Assembly: GCA_002009975.1 (NCBI GenBank)
Contig: MTLP01000012.1
Location: 62,001 to 126,000, forward strand
DNA length: 64,000 nt
Direction: 5' to 3'
Origin: Thermococcus sp. JdFR-02
Lineage (GTDB): Archaea; Methanobacteriota_B; Thermococci; Thermococcales; Thermococcaceae
Both the position numbers and the translations under genes were made by a program. Positions 25,702-34,692 of the stretch are shown one piece after another (positions within the stretch are counted from its first letter, which is position 1; the number at the start of each line of letters is the position of its first letter). The notes below the pieces were generated by a model that did not search any database, had not been told where the DNA came from, and saw only the letters and a list, made by a program, of their open reading frames with translations.

Positions 25702-28314
25702 TCAGCTAATTTCGACTTCGGCAAATACGGTTATTGTATCCTCATCTGTCCATTCTTGTCCTACATCGACGTCATGTATGCTTGGATTGTCTGGTAATGT
25801 CTCAACTGCTGAATCACCAGCACTTGCACCTGTTATCCATGCTACAATTGCAATCTTGCTTGGCTTTCCTCCCAGCATATCCCATGGAACTGCGATTTCT
25901 AAAGTTTGAAGTCCTTTTTCTTTTCCTGTCCATGTTGCAAAGCCTATATCTGCCAAGTTGTAGTACTCCCAACCTTCTCCGTTCCATACTGTTAGTTGCA
26001 TTGTTTCAATTGAATCGGTTCCTTTCTCACCAAAGAACTCTCCGAACCACCAGAAGTAAAGCTCATAGTCAATTCCTCTTGAGAAGCTTAATCTTCTTCC
26101 CCATGCATCAGCTCCAGTAGTATAGCCACCTTCTTTTGTATCTAAGGCGATTCCATAGGCAATTCTCCATGATGCCTTGTTTTCTGTCGTTAGAGCTATA
26201 TAAAGGAAGCTATCATCGTAGTCAACATATAAGGCTTTTAAGTTGGCTCCATCTTGTCCAAAGCCGGTTGTGTCTTCATAAACTAAAGTTTCTGGACTCC
26301 AATCGCTTAAATCTCCATCAATGGCTTTTGTTAATTTGGTTGCTAAGAGCTCTCCCTCAACGGCTTGCATGAATGCATTTATTTCTCTTTGAAGTCTTAT
26401 TAAGCTTGAATATGCTGAGAATATTTTCGTGGCTCCACTGAATTGTGAGTGTGCTTCACCTATTAAAGCTTCTCCTTTGCCAAACTTTTCTTTACTTAAA
26501 TTCAATTGTTCATAGAACCTTGTCAGGTTCTCTTGATACTTCAATGGTAGTTTAGCTTCAGAGATGCTCTTTAAGAGTGCTAATGTCTCTGCGTATTTCT
26601 TTTCATAAAGCTTTGGCCATACATAGGTGGCTAAATTAACGAAGTTTCTCTGTGCAATCTCTATCTTTCCAACTTCAACAGTTACAGTTGCTACATTGTT
26701 ATCTTCATTTGCTTCTTCGATTAAATTATCTGGATCCACAATTGCTTTGAATTCATAAGTTCCTGTGGCTGATGGTTTCCATTCATACGTAAGTACTTCG
26801 CTTCCTTTAGCTGTTACATTTACTGTCCAGGTTTTTATAATCTCATCATTTACTAGAAGTTGAACATCAACATTTTTTGCATCTATAATTCCATAGTTTT
26901 CTACAGTGATTGTCAGGTTGGTGGTTTCATACCTCTCAATTTCAAGTTTTGAAGCTTCTAACTTTACTGCAAGCTCTGGTTTGGGTATTGGGATTGAAAG
27001 GACAGCAAAATTGCTTAGATAGTCCTGATCAACCCAGTCATTTCCATCGATATCAGCATCTGCTGGGGTCACATCTACAGCTGAACTTCCATCTCCACCA
27101 GCAACCCATGCCATAATAGCCATTTCTGACGCCTTTCCTCCTAATGCATCCCATGGAATTCTAATTTCTAAGGTTTGAAGTCCATTATTGCCGCCAGTGT
27201 AGGCATATTCAAAACTTGCAAAATTATAATCCCAGCTTTCCCAATAATTATTTCCGATGTATCCATTGTACCTATTGAAGTTAGCTGAAGTTATAGCCTT
27301 ACTTCCTCCACTCCACCAGAAGTAGACCTCATAATCAACGCCTCTTGAAAAGCCTATTTTTCTTCCCCAAGAATCCTGATTTCCAGTATAACCACCATCT
27401 GTTACATCTATACCAATTCCATATGCTACATCCCAACTTTGTGTGTTGTTTGTTTCTAGGGCTATGTACAAATATTGATCGTCATAAGAAACATAGAGCT
27501 TATCCAAATCTGCACCTGCTTGTATAGACAAATTGCTTACTCCAACGACTTCATAGCTTGCCCAATCACTTAAGTTCCCATCAATGGTTTTTGGAGCGAT
27601 TATTATCTCAGCCAAGTTACTAAATGTATCATCGTCATTCCATTCTCCTGAACCATATCTCTCATTTACAACTTCATGCAAAGTTTGATCTTCGGGGAGT
27701 GAATCAACTGCAGAACTGTCATCTCCTCCAGCTATCCATGAGATTAAAGCTATTTTGTTGGGTTTGCCACCTAAAGCGGACCAAGGTATCTTAATCTCTA
27801 GTATTTGCAGACCATTTGAGGTGTCTCCGGTATAAGAAAATGATGCTCCAACATCCCCAAGGGATTTATAGTCCCATCCACTACCAGTCCATGCTATAAA
27901 GTTGTCTGCTGTTATTCCGCTTCCTCCATCCCACCAGAAGTAGACCTCATAGTCTGGATAATAGCCATTGAATGCAATGTGTCTTCCCCATGCATCGGTG
28001 GTTCCATCATACCCATTGGTCGTTCCAGGGTCAACATCAATTGCAAAACCATAAGCCAAGTTCCAGCTTTGTGTATTATCGGTTTTTATGGCAATGTAAA
28101 GATATTCATCATCCCAAGCAACATATAAATCTTTTAAATCTGCTCCGGGACCCCCACCAGGATAATCATTTGTGGCAATCAAATCGAGGGTTCCCCATTC
28201 GTTTAAGTTACCATCTGCAAACTTTGTTCCATATAGCCCCAATGTAAAATTCGTAGGTATTAGGCTCACTAAAAACACAAACAGTAATATACAAGTCTTT
28301 ACATTTCCTCTCAT
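25702..28314 (-). CDS. Secreted protein with three carbohydrate-binding-like modules and a CARDB domain
   Basis: 870 residues with a signal peptide (about 1-26). Three related modules of about 200 residues (about 30-235, 240-440, 665-870) share the pattern DGNLSDW, LKxLYVxxDDxYLYIALxTxNxxSW and the WxxGGxxSA tail, resembling CBM9/DOMON or glucodextranase C-terminal modules. A CARDB-like domain (about 450-555) and a helical spacer lie between modules two and three. No catalytic domain, membrane anchor or CGP-CTERM is visible. It is divergent from the GH57 glucanotransferase and has its own glycolytic motif, so a starch/maltodextrin-binding role is inferred. Confidence 0.82.
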   Translation of the reverse strand: MRGNVKTCILLFVFLVSLIPTNFTLGLYGTKFADGNLNEWGTLDLIATNDYPGGGPGADLKDLYVAWDDEYLYIAIKTDNTQSWNLAYGFAIDVDPGTTNGYDGTTDAWGRHIAFNGYYPDYEVYFWWDGGSGITADNFIAWTGSGWDYKSLGDVGASFSYTGDTSNGLQILEIKIPWSALGGKPNKIALISWIAGGDDSSAVDSLPEDQTLHEVVNERYGSGEWNDDDTFSNLAEIIIAPKTIDGNLSDWASYEVVGVSNLSIQAGADLDKLYVSYDDQYLYIALETNNTQSWDVAYGIGIDVTDGGYTGNQDSWGRKIGFSRGVDYEVYFWWSGGSKAITSANFNRYNGYIGNNYWESWDYNFASFEYAYTGGNNGLQTLEIRIPWDALGGKASEMAIMAWVAGGDGSSAVDVTPADADIDGNDWVDQDYLSNFAVLSIPIPKPELAVKLEASKLEIERYETTNLTITVENYGIIDAKNVDVQLLVNDEIIKTWTVNVTAKGSEVLTYEWKPSATGTYEFKAIVDPDNLIEEANEDNNVATVTVEVGKIEIAQRNFVNLATYVWPKLYEKKYAETLALLKSISEAKLPLKYQENLTRFYEQLNLSKEKFGKGEALIGEAHSQFSGATKIFSAYSSLIRLQREINAFMQAVEGELLATKLTKAIDGDLSDWSPETLVYEDTTGFGQDGANLKALYVDYDDSFLYIALTTENKASWRIAYGIALDTKEGGYTTGADAWGRRLSFSRGIDYELYFWWFGEFFGEKGTDSIETMQLTVWNGEGWEYYNLADIGFATWTGKEKGLQTLEIAVPWDMLGGKPSKIAIVAWITGASAGDSAVETLPDNPSIHDVDVGQEWTDEDTITVFAEVEIS

Positions 28315-28318
28315 GTGT

Positions 28319-28335
28319 AATCACCTCGGGTGATA
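28319..28335 (-). promoter_or_regulatory. Near-perfect Thermococcales glycolytic motif before the secreted-protein gene
   Basis: On the plus strand it reads AATCAC-CTCGG-GTGATA, 11 of 12 matches to TATCAC-N5-GTGATA, the site of the sugar-responsive regulator Tgr/TrmBL1. It overlaps the ribosome-binding sequence GAGGTGA and lies downstream of the minus-strand TATA (CCTATATATC, about 28352-28361). That position is the repression arrangement in this order. Confidence 0.75.
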
Positions 28336-28365
28336 ATTGCTCACCCTTGTTGATATATAGGCATA

Positions 28366-28378
28366 AAATATTTATATA
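28366..28378 (+). promoter_or_regulatory. TATA box for the 4-alpha-glucanotransferase gene
   Basis: AAATATTTATATATC contains a strong archaeal TATA element about 25 bases before the glycolytic motif at 28389. The expected start site (about 28399) lies inside that motif, so regulator binding would block initiation. A second TATA (28352-28361) on the other strand serves the divergent gene. Confidence 0.65.
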
Positions 28379-28388
28379 TCTTTTTAAA

Positions 28389-28405
28389 TATCACTGTTAG
28401 TGATA
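28389..28405 (+). promoter_or_regulatory. Perfect Thermococcales glycolytic motif (TGM) before GH57
   Basis: TATCACTGTTAGTGATA matches TATCAC-N5-GTGATA exactly. In Thermococcales a TGM downstream of the TATA box gives repression by Tgr/TrmBL1 in the absence of maltodextrins, and one upstream of BRE/TATA gives activation of gluconeogenic genes. Here it is downstream, predicting sugar induction of the glucanotransferase. Confidence 0.88.
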
Positions 28406-28426
28406 ATTTTAAATGGAGGTGCAGGA

Positions 28427-30409
28427 ATGGGAAAAATCAATTTCATCTTTGGCATCCATAATCATCAGCCGCTTGGAAACTTCGGTTGGGTCTTTGAAGA
28501 TGCCTATAATAACTCCTACAGACCATTCATGGAGATCCTTGAAGAGTTTCCTCAAATGAAAATGGCTGTTCACTTTAGCGGACCGCTTTTAGAATGGTTA
28601 GAAGAGAACAAACCTGACTATATTGATTTGCTTAAACGTTTGATTAAAAAAGGGCAGTTGGAGATTGTGGTTGCTGGCTTTTATGAGCCAGTTCTGGCAG
28701 CTATTCCTAAAGAAGATAGGCTTTTGCAGATTAAACTCCTTAAAGATTATGCTAAGAAGCTCGGATATGATGCAAAAGGCGTTTGGTTGACGGAAAGGGT
28801 TTGGCAGCCTGAATTAGTTAAAAGTTTAAGGCAAGCTGGTATAGAATATGTCGTCGTTGATGATTACCATTTCATGTCCGCTGGTTTAAGAAAGGAAGAC
28901 TTGTATTGGCCCTATTACACGGAGGATGGAGGGGAGGTAATAGCCGTTTTCCCAATTGATGAGAAGCTTAGATATTTAATCCCATTTAGACCTGTTGAAA
29001 AAACCATAAAATATCTTGAAAGTTTAATCGATAATGATCCTTCAAAATTAGCGGTTTTCCATGATGATGGAGAAAAATTTGGTGTTTGGCCCGGAACACA
29101 TGATTGGGTCTATAATAAGGGTTGGCTTAGGAAGTTTTTTGATGCAATAACGAGCAACGAGAAGATCAACTTAATGACTTATAGTGAATATCTCTCCCTT
29201 TATTCACCTAAGGGTTTGATTTATCTTCCAATTGCTTCCTATTTTGAAATGAGTGAATGGTCTCTCCCTGCTAATCAAGCAAAGCTCTTTGTTGAGTTTG
29301 TTGAGCAATTGAAAAAGGAAGGGAAGTTTGAGAAGTATAGGGTTTTTGTTAGGGGAGGAATCTGGAAGAACTTCTTCTACAAATATCCAGAATCAAACTT
29401 CATGCACAAGAGGATGCTCTATGTTAGCAAATTAGTTAGGAATATCGAAGAAGCACGCCTTTATATTTTAAAAGCCCAATGTAATGATGCTTACTGGCAT
29501 GGTGTCTTTGGCGGTGTTTACTTACCTCATTTGAGGAGAACAGTCTGGGAGAATTTGATAAAAGCCCAAAGCTTTGTTTCAAAGAATGGAGTTAAAATCT
29601 TTGACGTTGACTATGATGGAAGAAAAGAGATAATGATAGAAAATTCAGGATTTATAGCCACAATCAAGCCTCATTACGGTGGGAGCATCTTTGAGCTAAG
29701 CTCAAAGCACAAATTTGTCAATTATAACGATGTGTTGGCTAGAAGATGGGAGCATTATCATGAAGTCCAAGAAGCTGCAACTCCCGAAGAGGAGAGCAAT
29801 GAAGGTGTTGCAAGTATTCATGAGCTTGGAAAAAACATTCCAGAAGAAATAAAGCGTGAATTGGCATATGATTGGCAGTTAAGGGCTATTTTGCAGGATC
29901 ATTTCATTAAAGAAAGTGAAACTTTAGATAATTACCGCTTAGTTAGGTATCAAGAGCTTGGGGATTTCGTTAATCAGCCTTATGAGTTTGAGATTGATGG
30001 GAGAAGAATTAAGCTCTGGCGTGAAGGAGGAATTTATACTGAAGAAAAAATTCCAGCTAAGGTCGAAAAGACTATTGAGCTAACTCAAGATGGCTTTGTT
30101 GCAAAGTATAAAGTAAGCTTAGAAAAGCCGTATAAATCTCTCTTTGGCGTTGAGATAAATTTAGCGGTTCATAGCGTAATGGAAAGTCCAGGGGAGTTTG
30201 AAGCTGATAGAATTGAAGTTAATGACACATATGGAATTGGCAAAGTGGTTATAGAGACGAGCAGGAAGGTTAAGGTTTGGAAATTCCCAATTAAAACTCT
30301 CTCTCAATCAGAGAGTGGATGGGACTTCATACAGCAAGGGGTCAGCTATACTCTGCTTTTCCCAATTGAAAAGGAGCTTGAGTTTGAGATAAGGTTTAAG
30401 GAGATTTGA
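28427..30409 (+). CDS. 4-alpha-glucanotransferase, glycoside hydrolase family 57
   Basis: 660 residues from ATG 28427, which follows GGAGGTG by five bases. It transfers maltodextrin segments between alpha-1,4-glucan chains in maltose/starch use. The nucleophile E123 in WLTERVWQPE and acid/base D214 in FHDDGEKFG fall at exactly the positions known for the Thermococcus litoralis enzyme. The N-terminal GIHNHQPLGNFG motif is intact, and the C-terminal half forms the usual beta-sandwich domains. No signal peptide, so it acts in the cytosol. Controlled by the TGM just upstream. Confidence 0.96.
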   Translation: MGKINFIFGIHNHQPLGNFGWVFEDAYNNSYRPFMEILEEFPQMKMAVHFSGPLLEWLEENKPDYIDLLKRLIKKGQLEIVVAGFYEPVLAAIPKEDRLLQIKLLKDYAKKLGYDAKGVWLTERVWQPELVKSLRQAGIEYVVVDDYHFMSAGLRKEDLYWPYYTEDGGEVIAVFPIDEKLRYLIPFRPVEKTIKYLESLIDNDPSKLAVFHDDGEKFGVWPGTHDWVYNKGWLRKFFDAITSNEKINLMTYSEYLSLYSPKGLIYLPIASYFEMSEWSLPANQAKLFVEFVEQLKKEGKFEKYRVFVRGGIWKNFFYKYPESNFMHKRMLYVSKLVRNIEEARLYILKAQCNDAYWHGVFGGVYLPHLRRTVWENLIKAQSFVSKNGVKIFDVDYDGRKEIMIENSGFIATIKPHYGGSIFELSSKHKFVNYNDVLARRWEHYHEVQEAATPEEESNEGVASIHELGKNIPEEIKRELAYDWQLRAILQDHFIKESETLDNYRLVRYQELGDFVNQPYEFEIDGRRIKLWREGGIYTEEKIPAKVEKTIELTQDGFVAKYKVSLEKPYKSLFGVEINLAVHSVMESPGEFEADRIEVNDTYGIGKVVIETSRKVKVWKFPIKTLSQSESGWDFIQQGVSYTLLFPIEKELEFEIRFKEI

Positions 30410-30413
30410 TTTT

Positions 30414-32105
30414 TTAATTTGTTACAATTTTTATTCCACCGATTTCATAACTGCTCTTACCTTGCCATGCTCCACTTCCTCCCCCATTTATTATCCAATC
30501 GTTCGGGTCAATTATGACCTTTTCAGGCTTATTTTTAAGTTCGAATGTTAAAGTTGCATTCTTATCAACGAATACCCTTTTCAAATAGCTTTTTCCTTGA
30601 GAATCAACAACTTTCACTTCTAATGGCATTTTGAAACCATTTGTTTCCACTATTTGAAGAGTTAAGAAATATTTTCCATCTTTTTGCTCTAAGGTTGCAT
30701 TAGAGACTTCAAAATTGGGATAGCCCGTTTTATAAAACCACTCATCAAAGAACCATTCTAGGCTTTGATTCGAAACTTTCTCAAAAATCTTCTGGATTTG
30801 CTTTAAAGTTGTCATGGTGTCTTGGGCACAATCATTTAGATGACAGTATTCCAGTAGCTCCCTCATTCCTTTGAAGAATGTTTCATTTCCCAAAACAAAC
30901 TGCAAAGAGCGGAAAACAAAAGCATTTTTATAATATAAGGCAATCATATTTTCTCCATTGTTTTCCTTAATTTCTGCAATTGGAGTTCTATCCGTTGAAC
31001 TCAAGCATTTTCTTTCAATATCATCGTATTGAGTTAAATTATTCTCATAAAGCAGGACGGCATAGGTAGCTATTCCCTCATGTATTGGGTAAAGATTGGC
31101 ATAAACACCAAACCAGTTATGTGCTGTCTCATGGGCAATCAACGGAATGTAAAACTGAGTTGCTATTATTCCCCCATCTAGTCCATGCCCCCTGTACTTA
31201 CTCTTTGAGTACTTGATCTGTATATAAAAGTATTCGTCGTTGGGATAAGGCATAAAAACCTTTGAGTAAAAACGTAGGATATCTTTGATATTCTGCAAAA
31301 CCCATTCACCTTCATCTGTGAGAGCAATTATCTTAACGGTTCTGTTTCCAATTTTCATGCTCTCTTCATAGAGGTTCCACTTTCCGAATATTAAATAGAA
31401 ATCGTTTAGGTTTTCTTTTTCAAAGCTTCCATTGTAGAGTAAGGGCTTAAATCTCCAGATCTCTGATTGAAATGGCTGATCCAGTATGATGAGGGTGTAA
31501 TCTTTTGGATAATCGATCCTAACATTAACCCTCTCTTTGTCACTTTGTAAATTATTCCAGATAGTAAAGTATCTTTTTGGAATATAGATATGCAAGGAAT
31601 TTTGACTTAAATGACGGTCTAGATAGCTTTTTGGTTTCTCACGGAAAGGATTGTATCTCACTTTAAAATGAACTTCAACAGTTACAGTTTTGACTTTTGG
31701 GGTTATGTTAAGCAAGATTAGTCTATTTTCTTTGTCTTTAAATCCACTATATGTAGCTGAAGCATTATACACCATAATTTTATCAACCTGCTTAAAATCT
31801 TCAAAAAGGATTGGATATAATGCAGAATGATTCAGGGGGAAAGTGATCCTCTCAGTTCCTACAATTGAGACATGATTGTCGTCTATACTGATATTTAAGA
31901 GATAGTGATAAGAGGCATAGGACGTAAAAAGCTTATTTCCCTGATAAAGTTCATCTAACTTTTCTTTTTCTGTTTTTTGAAAAGTTATCTCTTGAGTAAG
32001 ATTCTCTATTATTAAAACGCTTTTTGGATTTGCTTTGTTCAAAACAAAAGCATAAGAAAAGAGTGTTATAGTGATCATCATGACTAAAAGTATAAACTTT
32101 TTCAT
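30414..32105 (-). CDS. M1-like (gluzincin) membrane-anchored or secreted metallopeptidase, divergent
   Basis: 563 residues from ATG 32105 (GGTGGT upstream). An N-terminal hydrophobic segment (about 4-22) exports or anchors it. A zinc motif HETAH (325-329) is followed by E343 in IHEGIATY, giving 13 residues between the second histidine and the glutamate where typical M1 peptidases have 18. The GxMEN exopeptidase motif is replaced by GHGLDGG. A C-terminal beta domain (about 465-545) resembles the M1 beta-sandwich. Aminopeptidase activity is thus doubtful; an endopeptidase or binding role is possible. Two N-glycosylation-like sites lie in the N-terminal half. Confidence 0.75.
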   Translation of the reverse strand: MKKFILLVMMITITLFSYAFVLNKANPKSVLIIENLTQEITFQKTEKEKLDELYQGNKLFTSYASYHYLLNISIDDNHVSIVGTERITFPLNHSALYPILFEDFKQVDKIMVYNASATYSGFKDKENRLILLNITPKVKTVTVEVHFKVRYNPFREKPKSYLDRHLSQNSLHIYIPKRYFTIWNNLQSDKERVNVRIDYPKDYTLIILDQPFQSEIWRFKPLLYNGSFEKENLNDFYLIFGKWNLYEESMKIGNRTVKIIALTDEGEWVLQNIKDILRFYSKVFMPYPNDEYFYIQIKYSKSKYRGHGLDGGIIATQFYIPLIAHETAHNWFGVYANLYPIHEGIATYAVLLYENNLTQYDDIERKCLSSTDRTPIAEIKENNGENMIALYYKNAFVFRSLQFVLGNETFFKGMRELLEYCHLNDCAQDTMTTLKQIQKIFEKVSNQSLEWFFDEWFYKTGYPNFEVSNATLEQKDGKYFLTLQIVETNGFKMPLEVKVVDSQGKSYLKRVFVDKNATLTFELKNKPEKVIIDPNDWIINGGGSGAWQGKSSYEIGGIKIVTN

Positions 32106-32195
32106 GATTACCACCATTGATGGATTTTTATTCACTACATTATCATGTGATAAAATTTTTAAAATTTTCCATTAAAAGAGAAGAAATTCACAAAT

Positions 32196-33098
32196 TTAAA
32201 TTTTAAAGTTTACTGGCTCATCTAAATGCCAAATTCTGCAAAAGGCGCATCTTTCACCTTGAGTTGGCATTCCGCATACCTTGCATTCATTTAGGGGAAT
32301 CTCTTTAAGCTCAACTTCAAATAGGGACTTTTTCCTCAAAAAGCCTTTAATGAAGTTTATCTTTGTTCCAGGGCTTTTTTCTTCCATTTGATTTAAAATC
32401 TGCTTGTAACTTAACGTTGTTGCACCTCTTGAAAATGGGCACTCTTCGATTATGTATTCAATTCCAACGGCTAGAGCATAAGCTACAACTTCCCTCTCCG
32501 TAAGCTCATAGAGGGGTTTAACTTTCTTTACAAATTTGCCTTCACCTGGCAAAATTGGTCCTTGCTTCCCCAGATACTCTGTATTCCAGTGCATAATATT
32601 GCCAAAGATAAACGAAGCTTCATCATCTAAGTTATGTCCTGTTGCAATAGCATCAAAGCCGTTTTCATAGGCAAATTTGTTGAAGATGTAGCGCTTGGTT
32701 ATTCCACAAATTGAGCAGGTTGGTCTAGAGCCTTTTATCTCTCCCACGCCTTTTCCTAAAAGCTCCCTAACCCTAACTATGTGCAAAGGAATGCTCATTT
32801 GCTTGCATTGTTTTCTTGCATATTCTTCGCTCTTTTGGGAGTATTCTCCAATTCCCAGGTTTATGTGTAAGCATTCTACATTATAGCCAAGCTTTTTGAG
32901 AACGTAAGCTGTTACAGCAGAATCTTTTCCACCACTAACAACGACTAAAATTCTCTCATTCGGCTTTAACAGCTTGTATTTTTTAATTGTTCTCTCAACT
33001 TTACGCTCAAAATAAGCGATAAAGTGCTCTTCACAGAGGAGCATCTTTGGATAATGTAAGCGTATATATGCATCTTTCTCACAGAATTTACACCTCAT
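32196..33098 (-). CDS. ttuA: tRNA 2-thiouridine synthase TtuA family
   Basis: 300 residues. Two zinc fingers are seen: N-terminal C3, C6, C22, H25 and C-terminal C-x2-C then C-x2-C (CKVCGMPTQGERCAFC). Between them lies the PP-loop VVSGGKDSAVTAYV. C128, C131 (PTCSICG) and C220 (EECPFSRGA) match the cluster/catalytic cysteines of TtuA. The enzyme thiolates U54 (or a related uridine) of tRNA with sulfur from a ubiquitin-like carrier, stabilising tRNA at high temperature. ATG 33098 has GGTGA upstream. The MoaD-like and E1-like genes near 51 kb are plausible sulfur-relay partners. Confidence 0.92.
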   Translation of the reverse strand: MRCKFCEKDAYIRLHYPKMLLCEEHFIAYFERKVERTIKKYKLLKPNERILVVVSGGKDSAVTAYVLKKLGYNVECLHINLGIGEYSQKSEEYARKQCKQMSIPLHIVRVRELLGKGVGEIKGSRPTCSICGITKRYIFNKFAYENGFDAIATGHNLDDEASFIFGNIMHWNTEYLGKQGPILPGEGKFVKKVKPLYELTEREVVAYALAVGIEYIIEECPFSRGATTLSYKQILNQMEEKSPGTKINFIKGFLRKKSLFEVELKEIPLNECKVCGMPTQGERCAFCRIWHLDEPVNFKI

Positions 33099-33147
33099 GA
33101 TCTCACCCTAAGGGAAAGAGGAAAAAGAATTTAAAAAGATTATTAAC

Positions 33148-34611
33148 TTAACTCTCAAGTTTTTCTATAGTTTCTTTCCAGTTTCCATGCTTTTTAAATT
33201 CTCTATCTGTATAAAGTCCCTCTTTCTTTAGAATTCCTCTTGCTGCGAGTATTCCCGTTGCTGCTGCATTCACAATATCTCTTGAAAGTCCAGCACCGTC
33301 TCCGGCTGCAAAAATGTTTTCTATGCTTGTTTCTAGGTTCTTATTAACCTCTACTTTCATCGCATAGTACTTAATCTCGGGGGCATAAAGCAATGTATGA
33401 TCACTTGCAACTCCGGGCAATACTTTGTCTAGCTTTTCAAGACCCTCAATTATGTTTGTGACGACTCTATGTGGAAGAGCCATTGCAATATCTCCTGGCG
33501 TGACGTGTCTCAACGTTGGTTCTACATCGCTCTTTCTAATCCTCGACCAAGTGCTTCTCCTTCCTCTTCTTAAATCACCGAGCCTTTGCAACAAAGGCTT
33601 TCCTCCTCCTATTGTTGTTGCCAATTGGGCTATGCTTTTTCCATAAGCAGTTGTATCTTCAACAGGCTCGGTAAGCTCAATTCTTGTTAAGAAGGCAAAG
33701 TTGGTGTTGTTGCTCTTTCTTTCTCTCATTGAGTGTCCGTTTACACCCACATAGCTATCATATTTTTCTTCTACAACGAAACCGTTTGGGTTTGCGCAGA
33801 ATGTCCTAACGAAATCATCATACGTGTCTGTGTAAATGTGGAACTTTGGATCATGATTTATGCTCGTTATTGGTTCCATAACTATTGCTGGAACTTCAAC
33901 CCTAACCCCGACATCGATTGGACCGTGTCTTGCTTTAAGCCCAATTTTTTGAGCAACGTCATGGAACCAATCCGCGCCTCCTCTTCCAGGGGCGACTATT
34001 ATGTACTTGGTTTTTATTGTGAAAACAGTCTTACCTTTTTTTACAACGAGTTCACCTTGTTTAAACTCCTCTACTCTTGTCCAGAGCAGGAAGTTGACTC
34101 CCTTGCTCTCCAAATATTGTTTTATGGATTTTATGACTTCTCCAGTATGATCTGAGCCAATATGCCTTTGAATTATTGGGATGAACTTGACTCCAGCTTG
34201 AGCAGCTTTCCTTTCCCAATGCTTTATTTGATCCTCATCTCCTTTGAAGAGGTTTCTTGGTGCACCATGCTTTAGCAATATTTGATCAACTTCCCAAACG
34301 AGTTGCCAAGAATAGTTTTCATCATGAGTTAACTCGGTCAAATCTCCTCCAATGTCAGGTCTTAGGTTTATCGTTCCATCGCTTAAACCGCCAGCTCCAC
34401 CAACGCCGCTCATTATATGACATGGTTTACAACCAACACAGTAGCCAAGCTCGTACATTGGACAGATTCTTTGATCAACATCTCCACCTTCATCTATCAC
34501 TAAAACTTTAAAATCGCTCTTTTCTGCTAGTTCATAAGCTGCAAAAAGTCCTGCTGGTCCTGCTCCAACAATAACAACGTCAAATTTCTCATTTTCATAG
34601 AATTGACTCAT
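33148..34611 (-). CDS. NAD(P)/FAD-dependent oxidoreductase (COG2509-like)
   Basis: About 487 residues. The N-terminal dinucleotide fold is VVIVGAGPAGLFAAYELAE, followed by a cysteine-rich loop (CPMYELGYCVGCKPCHIMSGVGGAGGLSDG) that could hold an Fe-S or redox cysteine set. GDGAGLSRDIVNAAATGILAARGI near the C-terminus is the second FAD-binding motif. The family is conserved in archaea and anaerobic bacteria, but its substrate is unknown. ATG 34611 is preferred over TTG 34626 because GGTAAGGGA lies between them. Monocistronic by spacing. Confidence 0.85.
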   Translation of the reverse strand: MSQFYENEKFDVVIVGAGPAGLFAAYELAEKSDFKVLVIDEGGDVDQRICPMYELGYCVGCKPCHIMSGVGGAGGLSDGTINLRPDIGGDLTELTHDENYSWQLVWEVDQILLKHGAPRNLFKGDEDQIKHWERKAAQAGVKFIPIIQRHIGSDHTGEVIKSIKQYLESKGVNFLLWTRVEEFKQGELVVKKGKTVFTIKTKYIIVAPGRGGADWFHDVAQKIGLKARHGPIDVGVRVEVPAIVMEPITSINHDPKFHIYTDTYDDFVRTFCANPNGFVVEEKYDSYVGVNGHSMRERKSNNTNFAFLTRIELTEPVEDTTAYGKSIAQLATTIGGGKPLLQRLGDLRRGRRSTWSRIRKSDVEPTLRHVTPGDIAMALPHRVVTNIIEGLEKLDKVLPGVASDHTLLYAPEIKYYAMKVEVNKNLETSIENIFAAGDGAGLSRDIVNAAATGILAARGILKKEGLYTDREFKKHGNWKETIEKLES

Positions 34612-34692
34612 TATTTCCCTTACCAAGATTTGAGTGTATCTATTTATAAATATTACTGTTTCAGAAATGAATTTTTGCCAATTTTGTGTTTA

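Noticed and set aside
26136-28247. Open frames on the plus strand across the secreted protein gene
   Set aside because: Their protein is low-complexity (H, L, Q rich) and is the shadow of the repeated tryptophan/glycine codons of the real gene.
32140-32153. TTATCATGTGATAA before the M1-like peptidase as a glycolytic motif
   Set aside because: The TATCA and TGATA halves have no N5 spacer, and one half-site is TATCAT, so it does not fit the TGM consensus.
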